Part shown: positions 4,738 to 10,588 of the stretch, piece by piece | Layout of the letters: each line of letters begins with the position of its first letter | How positions within the stretch are numbered: the stretch's first letter is position 1 | From: CAYOYK01 sp964408185 | GTDB taxonomy: Bacteria > Bacillota > Clostridia > Christensenellales > Aristaeellaceae | Reading direction: 5' to 3' | DNA: 10,588 nt | Assembly (NCBI GenBank): GCA_964408185.1 | Contig: CAYOYK010000078.1 | Coordinates: 1 to 10,588 of the forward strand | Translations under genes and position numbers: made by a program | Notes under the pieces: generated by a model | Database searches by the model: none | Told to the model about the DNA's origin: nothing | The model's input: the letters and a program-made list of their open reading frames with translations, nothing else

Positions 4738-7700
4738 CCGCGCCGCCTCCCCCCGATGCTCGCAATCAGCGCTGTAACGCCCGCAAGCGCGGCCAGCGGC
4801 CAGCGGATCCACGAGAGATCGCACAGCCACGCGAGCGTCGCGTTGGGCGGGAGCCATAGCAGCGCCGCGCAGGGCGCGAGCGCCAGCAGGCCCAGCAGCG
4901 CGCGGGCCAGCGTGCGCGGCATCGCCCTCTCGCGCGGTGCGGACGGCTGCACGGGAGGCGCATCGCGGCGTGTTGCTTGCACAGGCTTTCGGATTGCCTC
5001 CATCCCCGGCACGGGCGTTCGGCTCGCCCCGCGCTCCCAGCGCAGGAACAGGCCCGGCGCGGCCCACGCCACGCCGCACAGCGACAGTCCGCACAGCAGC
5101 GCCAGCAGCAGCGGGAACGTGTTCTGGAGCAGCGGTACGCTTGCCGCGCGCGTAAGCGCCAGCAGACGGGTGCGCTCGGCCATTGCGCCGGGCCGCCATG
5201 GCTGGCACAGGCACAGAAACGCCGCGTACCACAGCCCGGCCAGCCAGCCCAGCATCAGCACGGGCAGCGCGCGCGCGTCCACGCCCAGCAGAGGGCTGGG
5301 CGGTGCGGCCAGCACCCCCGGCGCGTGCGATGCCTGCGCGGGAGCGTCGGCTTGCAGCAGCGCGGGCGCCGCGCTCGCGGCGGATGGCGCGGCGGGGCGG
5401 AACGCGGCTGTTTGGCCGGAGATGCGGGGGGCGTTGCTCATTTGTAATGTTTCACGTGAAACATTTTTGCCTTTGCCATCTGATATGCGCGCGGACGATG
5501 CGTTGCGCTTTGATATTGTTTCACGTGGAACGAGTTGCGCTTTGGCGCTCGATATACGCGCGGACGATAGGTTATCATTCGGCAATGTTTCACGTGGAAC
5601 GATTATGCCTTTGCCGCTCGATAGGCTTGCGGAGGACACGCCATTTTCCGCAATTTTCCGTACCAGAACGCGCCCAGAATCCTTTGCCGATAGCTGGGAG
5701 AGATTGCGGCTCTTTCCTGATGATTTGCACGACGCGCTTATTCCTCCGTCTTTCGGCGTGGGTGAAGAGGGCGCGTTGCTCGTCCGCAATGTTTCACGTG
5801 AAACATTCCTGCCCTTGCCGCCCGATACGGCCACGTCAGGCGCGTTGATTGTTGCAGACCCGTTGCCCGCCGAAGGCACATGGTATTGTGCGTATTGCTT
5901 GGCATGGTTTGCCGTCAGCGCACCCACCGTGCCACCTTGCCGCAATGTTCCACGTGAAACATCTTTGCCCTTGCCGCCCGATACGGCCACGTCAGGCGCG
6001 TTGATTGCCGCAGACGCGTTNNNNNNNNNNNNNNNNNNNNNNNNNNNNNNNNNNNNNNNNNNNNNNNNNNNNNNNNNNNNNNNNNNNNNNNNNNNNNNNN
6101 NNNNNNNNNNNNNNNNNNNNATGTTCCACGTGAAACATCCCTGCCCTTGCCGCCCGATACGGCCACGTCAGGCGCGTTGATTGCCGCAGACGCGTTGCCC
6201 GCCGAGGGCGCATGATATTGCGCGTTTTGCATGGCGTGATTTGCCGACAGCGTATTCGCCGTGCCACCTTGCTGCAATGTTCCACGTGAAACATCCCTGC
6301 CCTTGCCGCCCGATACGGCCACGTCAGGCGCATTGATTGCCGCAGACCCATTGCCCGCCGAGGGCACATGGTATTGTGCGTATTGCTTGACATGGTTTGC
6401 CGTCAGCGCATCCGCCGTGTCGCCTTGCCGCAATGTTTCACGTGAAACATTCCTGCCCTTGCCGCCCGATACGGCCACGTCGGGCGCGTTGATTGCCGCA
6501 GAGCCGTTGCCCGCCGAGGGCGCATGAGATTGCGCGCATTGCATGGCATGGTTTGCCGACAGCGTATTCGCCGTGCCACCTTGCTGCAATGTTTCACGTG
6601 AAACATCCCTGCCCCCGCCGCCCGATACGGCCACGTCGGGCGCGTTGATTGTTGCAGACACATTGCCCGCCGAGGACACATGATATTGCGCGTTTTGTGT
6701 GGCATGGTTTTCCGTCAGCGCACCCGCCGTGCCACCTTGCCGCAATGTTCCACGTGAAACATCCCTGCCCTTGCCGCCCGATACGGCCGCGTCGGGCGCG
6801 TTAATTGCCGCAGACCCGTTGCCCGCCGAGGGCACATGGTATTGTGCGTATTGCTTGACATGGTTTGCCGTCAGCGCATCCGCCGTGCCACCTTGCCGCA
6901 ATGTTCCACGTGAAACATCCCTGCCCTTGCCGCCAGATAGCGCCACGTCAGGCGTGTTGATTGCCGCAGACACATTGCCCGCCGAGGACGCATGAGATTG
7001 CGCGTTTTGCTTGGTACGATTTGCCGACACCGCCGACATCGTGCCTATTGAGCAACCCTCCGACGATGTTTCCCGTGAAACATCCCTGCCCCCGCCGCCC
7101 GGTCCCCCCTCACCCGCCGCCGCGCCCTCGGAGGCTTCCCCACAATTTCTTCTGGCCGCGCCGCACAGCGTGAGCAGGCCGTACAGCCCGGCAACCCACG
7201 TGAAGCCGCTCAGGCCGAGCGCCGCGGTACCGCTCGCGGCTATTCCGTAGCCGCCCAGCGGATACAGCCCGCCCAAGCCGGGCGACAGCCCCGCAAGCGC
7301 CGTGCAAAGGAACAGGGCGATCAGCAGCGCTCCTTGCAGCAGCGTCGCCGCGCAGGGCACGCCGCGCGCGCCGCCCAAGCTCGCTCCGGCCCACGCGAAC
7401 AGCAGCGCCAGCAGCCCGCAGCCGTGCCACGAGGCCGTCGGCAGGAGCGTCTGCTGGGAGAGCGCCGATAGCGAGAGCATCAGCAGGCCGCCGTCCAGCC
7501 AGAGGCAGGGCAGCAGCAGCAGCGACGGAAGCGTGAGCATCGCAAAGCGCCGCGCCCGCGTGAGCCCGCGCGAGGCCATCGGCAAAGCGCGGCGCAGCAC
7601 CCATCGCCAAAGCAGATGGAGCGTCAGCAGCGGCGCAAGCTGCGCGGCCGCCGCCTGCCATAGCGCGCGGCCCGCCGTATCCACGCCGCGCAGGGAGAGC

Positions 7701-7849
7701 CACAGCAGCGTTTGCGCCAGCAGCAGGCAGGCGCACAGCGTCGCCGCCGCGCGCCGATCCGCCCGCGCCTCCGCGACGGGCGAGGGAACCCCCGCGCGCG
7801 GCCGCCGGGTCTGCCGGAGCCTGCGCAGGCGTAAAAGCGTTGCTTGCAT
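4734..7849 (-). CDS. gerAB: Spore germination permease-like protein, GerAB family, with a parS-array insertion
   Basis: The integral membrane subunit of a GerA-type receptor (APC-superfamily fold), likely taking part in germinant recognition. The N-terminal part has hydrophobic segments at about residues 34-54, 67-87, 101-118, 120-136, 143-160, 166-187 and 205-229, with LYPLGGYG at 195-202 matching the family 'lyPllgkG' motif. The C-terminal part (from about 5287 down) resumes with VDARALPVLMLGWLAGLW, like the family 'DalfiiiWi', and about four more membrane segments. Between them lie about 610 residues (roughly 7145-5290) of repeats recurrently containing VSRET or VSRGT. The ATG at 7849 has GGGAGG 5 nt upstream and lies 24 nt after the gerAA stop; the stop overlaps the gerAC start. 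As written, the frame breaks across the 100-N gap (one frame runs to 5915, the other is open from 5990). A gap of 80 + 156k bp restores one frame, giving at least 1031 aa against about 365 for the family. Confidence 0.75.
5448..5789. repeat. 69-bp repeat subarray, partly decayed
   Basis: The first three parS sites are 69 bp apart. The DNA between them shares a core like TGCCTTTGCCGCTCGATA, related to TGCCCTTGCCGCCCGATA in the 156-bp units, so the two unit types have common ancestry. In 5602-5789 a further unit appears decayed: GCAATTTTCCG near 5650 and CCAGAACG near 5663 sit about where the next parS would be, and CCTTTGCCGATAG near 5681 echoes the core. That decay is an inference from weak similarity. 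Confidence 0.7.
5790..7066. repeat. 156-bp tandem repeat array, each unit carrying one parS
   Basis: Highly similar units with parS at a fixed phase: six intervals of exactly 156 bp (5790-5946 and 6122-6902) plus a last one of 165 bp. Read on the minus strand each unit is 52 codons, with recurring SAGNGSAAINAPD and VSGGKGRDVSRGTL. Two unit versions can be told apart, one with TADALTANHVKQYAQYHV and one with TANTLSANHAMQ. They tend to alternate, which suggests spread by unequal crossing-over of one- and two-unit blocks. The unknown gap lies inside, so the true copy number may be higher. Confidence 0.9.
6021..6120. other. Assembly gap (100 Ns)
   Basis: Exactly 100 Ns, the usual placeholder for a gap of unknown size. 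It interrupts the 156-bp repeat: flanking parS sites are 176 bp apart as written. Replacing 100 by 80, or 80 plus a multiple of 156, restores both the repeat period and the gerAB frame. The repeat is probably collapsed here. Confidence 0.9.
7067..7082. promoter_or_regulatory. parS: Variant parS site at the edge of the array
   Basis: TGTTTCCCGTGAAACA differs from the palindrome by one central base (A to C at position 7), so one half reads TTTCCCG. That is the half-site of the Noc-binding sequence (core ATTTCCCGGGAAAT), while the other half remains parS. It marks the N-terminal border of the array in gerAB; beyond it comes a Gly-rich linker and then membrane segments. Confidence 0.6.
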
Positions 7850-7873
7850 GGGAGCCTCCCTTATCGCTTGATG

Positions 7874-9340
7874 CTACCGCCGCCGCATCCGCCCGACGGC
7901 GCTTTCGGGCGCGGACGGATCGGCCAAGTACGCGCGCAGCCGCTGCCGATACACCGGCGTTCGCAGCAGCAGGTCGGGGTTGTGCGGCCTGCGCGGGGCC
8001 GTCGGCGCAAGATAGGGCCGTCCGAGGCTGTTCATCCCCGCCGTCCAGACCAGCACGAGCAGAAAGCCCATCGTCAGCCCCAGCAGCCCCAGCCAGCCGG
8101 AAAGGATCAGCAGCGCCAGCTGCAAGATGCGAAAGCTCAGGCTCAGCGGATAGCTGGGCAGCGCGTAGCCGCCCAGCCCCGAAAGCGCCACCACAATGAT
8201 CATCAGCGGGCTGACCAGCCCCGCCTGCACCGCCGCCGTGCCGAGGATCAGCGTGCTCACCAGCCCCAGCGACGAGCCCATCACCCCCGGCACGCGCGTG
8301 CCCGCCTCGTTGATGAGGTCGAACACCGCCAGCATCAGCAGCGCCTCGCCAAAGAGGCCCATGGGCACGTTGACGCGGCTTTGCAGCACGCTGGTCAGCA
8401 GGCTCATGGGCAGCGAGCCGGGCGCGTAGAGCGTCAGCCCGACAAAAAGCCCCGGCAGCAGCAGCGCCACCAGCAGCCCGAACATCCGCAGCAGCCTCAA
8501 AAATGTGCCGTAGGGCGCGCGCATGGCGCTATCGTCCGGGGCGTGGAACAAATGCCAAAAGCCCACCGGCGCGGCCAGCGCCTGCGGGGAGCCATCCACC
8601 AGCAGCACAATTTGTCCTTCCAGCAAAAACGAAACCGCACGGTCGGGCCGCTCGGTCAGCAAGATCTGCGGCAGCGGCGCGAGCGGGCTGTCCTCCAAGA
8701 GCTGCATCAGCATGCCCGCGCTCTGCACGCAACCTATCGCCGCGCCGCCAAGGCGAGCCTCCAGCTCCGCCACGCTGCGCGGGTCGGCCACGCCGTTGAG
8801 GTACATCATCGCCACCTGCGTGGGGACCTGCGTGCCGACCGAGAGCAGCCGCGTGAGCAGCGCGGGCGTGCCCAACCGCCGTTTGATGAGCGAGATGTTG
8901 TCCCGCAGGCTCTCGTCAAACGCCTCGTGCGAGCCGATGACCACGTTCTCGTTGCGCGGCGCGGACACCGCCCGGTGCGCGTAGGAGCGCACGTCCAGCA
9001 TCAGCGCGCCCGGCGCGGTGTCCATCAGCAGAGCGCACTGGCCCTGCATCACGGCCGTGCTCAGCGTGTGCACGTCCTCCGCGCGCGAGACCTCCGCGAT
9101 GCGCACAAGCTGGCGCTCGGCCGCATCCAGCGCGTCCGGCCCGCTGAGCCTCGCGGGCGCGCGCATGAGCGGCTCCAGCACAAACCGCGCGATCTGCTGC
9201 GCGTCGCTCATGCCGTCGATATACACAACGGCGCATTTCAGCCCCAAAGCGGTAAAGCGCCGCAGAATGAGGTCATCGTTGTCGTTCAGCCCAAGCGCGC
9301 CGTTGAGCGCGTCAAGCGTCCGGGACAGAGCTGCGTGCAT
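7874..9340 (-). CDS. gerAA: Spore germination protein, GerAA family
   Basis: First gene of the ger operon, 488 aa, the usual length. GerAA subunits form an oligomeric ion channel in the spore inner membrane that opens on germinant binding. The N-terminal cytoplasmic domain shows DLILRRF and CAVVYIDGMSD (about 23-46), MQGQCALLMD (98-107) and the family hallmark VVIGSHEAFDESLRDNISLI (133-152). The membrane part starts near residue 283 and contains GEALLMLAVFDLINEAGTRV (331-350), GLVSTLILGTAAVQAGLVSP (359-378), more hydrophobic segments to about 432, and SLGRPYLAP (438-446), all matching the family. I chose the ATG at 9340 because AGGAGG lies 5 nt upstream; a TTG at 9355 overlaps that site. The stop lies 24 nt before gerAB. 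No sigma-G-like promoter could be recognised upstream, where the DNA is GC-rich repeats. No repeat insertion is seen in this gene. Confidence 0.93.
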   Translation of the reverse strand: MHAALSRTLDALNGALGLNDNDDLILRRFTALGLKCAVVYIDGMSDAQQIARFVLEPLMRAPARLSGPDALDAAERQLVRIAEVSRAEDVHTLSTAVMQGQCALLMDTAPGALMLDVRSYAHRAVSAPRNENVVIGSHEAFDESLRDNISLIKRRLGTPALLTRLLSVGTQVPTQVAMMYLNGVADPRSVAELEARLGGAAIGCVQSAGMLMQLLEDSPLAPLPQILLTERPDRAVSFLLEGQIVLLVDGSPQALAAPVGFWHLFHAPDDSAMRAPYGTFLRLLRMFGLLVALLLPGLFVGLTLYAPGSLPMSLLTSVLQSRVNVPMGLFGEALLMLAVFDLINEAGTRVPGVMGSSLGLVSTLILGTAAVQAGLVSPLMIIVVALSGLGGYALPSYPLSLSFRILQLALLILSGWLGLLGLTMGFLLVLVWTAGMNSLGRPYLAPTAPRRPHNPDLLLRTPVYRQRLRAYLADPSAPESAVGRMRRR

Positions 9341-9447
9341 GAGCGCCTCCTGCAAGAAATTGGAGGTAGCTTGCCCATGCGGGGCTGGTTTATGCGGGGC
9401 GGGGCCCCGCGGCCCCGGAGCGCGCGCGCTGGCCTGCGCGGCGCGGC

Positions 9448-9556
9448 TTTGCGCCTGTGCGGCGCGGGCTTTGCGCCTGTGCGGCGCGGGCTTTGCGCCT
9501 GTGCGGCGCGGCTCTGCGCCTGTGCGGCGCGGGCTTTGCGCCTGCGGGGCGCGGGA
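9448..9556. repeat. 22-bp GC-rich minisatellite (five copies)
   Basis: Head-to-tail units TTTGCGCCTGTGCGGCGCGG(GC) at 9448, 9470, 9492 (21 bp), 9513 (TCTG start) and 9535 (last one altered to CCTGCGGGG). It lies upstream of gerAA and abuts the left arm of the large inverted repeat. No gene is seen in 9341-9447 either, only a GC-rich palindromic stretch near 9398-9420. Confidence 0.85.
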
Positions 9557-9896
9557 GGGCGGCCCTGCGGGGCCGCAGGGGGTTTCGCGCCTGCGGGCGC
9601 GGGCACGGTGCCCCGACCTGCGGGCCGGGGTTCGTCACTTTTCTTTTCAGCTGAAAAGAAAAGTAACCAAAAGAAACAGCGTGATTGAGGCCGATCGATA
9701 GGCCAGCCCGCCCATCTTGTGTGATAAGCGATCGCCCAGAAAACTTGCGTGATAGCGTTAGCACGCCTGCGGTGCCCGGCTTGGCCGAACTGCTGCCCTG
9801 CGCCTGTTGGCTTGTTCCCGTGCAAGGGACGGCATGCAGGCATGGTGGCCCTGCGGGGCCCTCGATTGGTTGGCCGCGCCTGCGGGCGCGGGGGGA
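9537..9896 (+). repeat. Left arm of a roughly 350-bp imperfect inverted repeat
   Basis: This arm is largely the reverse complement of 10181-10537. Shared landmarks, in order: GCGCGGGAGGGCGGCCCTGC, TTCGTCACTTTTC with the 28-bp palindrome, AGTAACCAAAAGAAACAGCG, TGATTGAGGCCGATCGAT, CGATCGCCCAGAAAACTTGC, CACGCCTGCGGTGCCC, GGGACGGCATGCAGGCATGG and CCCTGCGGGGCCCTCGATTG. The arms differ by scattered substitutions, so they are old or not under correction. Three long frames overlap it but show no family features. Confidence 0.85.
9637..9664. repeat. 28-bp perfect palindrome, left copy
   Basis: ACTTTTCTTTTCAG followed directly by its reverse complement CTGAAAAGAAAAGT, with no loop. It could form a cruciform or bind a dimeric protein. 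An identical copy lies in the right arm. Confidence 0.9.
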
Positions 9897-9902
9897 ACGC
9901 CA

Positions 9903-10131
9903 TATTGGCTTCGCTTCCCCGTGTGTCTAGGGCGTAGTTTCCTTTGGGAACGAGGTATTGGCTTCGCTTCCAGCGCATCTATGGCATGTTCTCTTGGGGG
10001 AACGAGGTATTGGCTTCGCTTCCAGCGCGTCTACGGCATGTTCTCTTGGGGGAACGAGGTATTGGCTTCGCTTCCAGCGCATCTATGGCATGTTCTCTTG
10101 GGAAAAGCGATAATGCCTTTGCTCCCCCGTG
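9903..10131. repeat. 52-bp tandem array between the inverted arms
   Basis: TATTGGCTTCGCTTCC recurs at 9903, 9956, 10008 and 10060 (spacing 53, 52, 52), with a degenerate copy near 10110 (ATAATGCCTTTGCTCCC). Units also share GGGGGAACGAGG and ATCTATGGCATGTTCTCTTG. Fifty-two is not a multiple of three, so the frames across it are not conserved coding sequence. The outer units share CCCCGTGTGTCTA, marking both array ends. Confidence 0.85.
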
Positions 10132-10180
10132 TGTCTATGGCATTGTGCCCAAGCCACGCGGTGTATCATTCGTTCCCCCG

Positions 10181-10537
10181 TTTCCCCCGCGCCCGCAGGC
10201 GCGGCAAACCAATCGAGGGCCCCGCAGGGCCACCATGCCTGCATGCCGTCCCTCTCACGGGAACAAGGGTACCGACGCGGGGCAGCATTTCGGCCAAGAT
10301 GGGCACCGCAGGCGTGCAAACAATATCACGCAAGTTTTCTGGGCGATCGCTTGTAGCACAAGCTGGGCGGGCTGGTCCATCGATCGGCCTCAATCACGCT
10401 GTTTCTTTTGGTTACTTTTCTTTTCAGCTGAAAAGAAAAGTGACGAACCTCAGCCCGCAGGCTGAGGCACCGTTCCCGCGCCCACAGGCGCGAAACCCCG
10501 CGGCCCCGCAGGGCCGCCCTCCCGCGCCCGCAGGCGC
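10181..10537 (-). repeat. Right arm of the roughly 350-bp imperfect inverted repeat
   Basis: Inverted partner of 9537-9896 with the same landmarks in reverse order, from CCCGCGCCCGCAGGCGCGGC at its inner edge to GGGCCGCCCTCCCGCGC at its outer edge. No transposase, integrase or reverse transcriptase frame lies between the arms, so if this is a mobile element it is non-autonomous. Confidence 0.85.
10414..10441. repeat. 28-bp perfect palindrome, right copy
   Basis: Identical to the palindrome at 9637-9664 (half-site ACTTTTCTTTTCAG). It is preserved without change although the surrounding arms have diverged, which hints at function or recent copying. Confidence 0.9.
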
Positions 10538-10588
10538 GAAACGCCCCGCGCCGCGCAGGCGCGAAACGCCCCGCGCCGCGCAGGCGCG
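10533..10588. repeat. 25-bp GC-rich tandem repeat running off the window
   Basis: Two identical 25-bp units (10533-10557 and 10558-10582) beginning GGCGCGAAACGCCCCGCGCC, followed by the start of a third cut by the window end. Composition and motif (GCGCAGGCGCG) make it an inverted relative of the 22-bp minisatellite at 9448-9556. Confidence 0.8.

Larger units (their letters stand above)
5448..7082. promoter_or_regulatory. parS: Array of twelve parS (ParB/Spo0J binding) sites
   Basis: Twelve 16-bp sites match the Firmicutes parS consensus TGTTNCACGTGAAACA. Perfect palindromes TGTTTCACGTGAAACA start at 5448, 5790, 6434 and 6590. TGTTCCACGTGAAACA starts at 5946, 6122, 6278, 6746 and 6902. TGTTTCACGTGGAACG (one end base off) starts at 5517 and 5586. 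TGTTTCCCGTGAAACA (one central base off) starts at 7067. Start-to-start distances are 69, 69, 204, 156, 176 (across the N gap), then 156 five times, then 165. ParB binds such sites, loads as a CTP-dependent clamp, spreads and recruits SMC to segregate the origin. The site sequences are seen directly; ParB binding here is inferred from exact consensus matches. Confidence 0.9.

Noticed and set aside
5790..7066. CRISPR or iteron origin of a plasmid
   Set aside because: The repeated unit is coding and contains exact parS sites; there is no replication initiator or cas gene, and the surroundings (dnaN, ger operon) are chromosomal.
7192..7207. Possible thirteenth parS (contains CACGTGAA)
   Set aside because: Only about 9 of 16 positions match and it lies in the conserved membrane-coding part of gerAB, outside the repeats; likely chance.
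2995..9688. Long open frames on the plus strand (2995-4731, 4756-6180, 7844-9688)
   Set aside because: They are antisense shadows of the ger operon in GC-rich DNA. Their translations are Arg/Ala/Gln-rich without domain motifs, while the minus frames match GerAA, GerAB and Ger(x)C.
9944..10465. 173-aa plus frame over the 52-bp array
   Set aside because: The repeat unit is not a multiple of three, so the same DNA is read in changing frames; no start signal or motif.

Overview
The window looks like a draft or metagenome-assembled contig from a GC-rich, endospore-forming member of the Firmicutes (Clostridia). The support is a complete gerA-type spore germination operon, a DUF6273 secreted protein of a kind common in gut Clostridia, a Gram-positive-type DnaN, and ParB-binding parS sites that match the Bacillus/Firmicutes consensus. 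The exact taxon cannot be read from the sequence. A run of 100 Ns at 6021-6120 is an assembly gap inside a tandem repeat.

Layout. Positions 83-1198 (minus) encode DnaN, the replicative sliding clamp. The roughly 500 bp between it and the divergent gene at 1731 holds DnaA-box-like TGTGGAAA motifs and an AT-rich stretch, so it is a candidate for part of oriC; dnaA itself is not here. Positions 1731-2456 (plus) encode a secreted DUF6273 protein, followed by seven 13-bp repeats, a strong terminator at 2548-2595, and about 24 units of a 17/18-bp repeat up to 3009. The minus-strand operon gerAA (9340-7874), gerAB (7849-4734), gerAC (4737-3010) follows, with a 24-nt gap and then an ATGA stop/start overlap. 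From 9341 to the window end I find no gene, only repeats: a 22-bp GC-rich minisatellite, a pair of roughly 350-bp inverted arms each with a 28-bp perfect palindrome, a 52-bp tandem array between the arms, and a 25-bp repeat running off the end.

The standout feature is inside gerAB. Between its N-terminal membrane half and its C-terminal membrane half lies about 1.85 kb of repeat-rich coding DNA carrying twelve 16-bp parS sites (consensus TGTTNCACGTGAAACA) at 5448-7082. Most are spaced exactly 156 bp apart and the others 69, 165 or 204 bp, all multiples of three, so the reading frame stays open. The one interval that breaks the rule, 176 bp, spans the N gap. A true gap of 80 bp (or 80 plus multiples of 156) would restore both the repeat phase and the gerAB frame.

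Chromosomal parS sites are normally single and scattered. Here a plasmid-like clustered centromere is built in frame into a germination receptor gene about 4-6 kb from dnaN. If functional it would be a concentrated ParB loading site, could serve in origin capture during sporulation, and could place the ger operon under ParB spreading. The sequence shows the sites; function is inference. gerAC also carries in-frame repeats (72-bp units ahead of its lipoprotein signal and a QS-rich insert), so repeat expansion has affected the whole locus.
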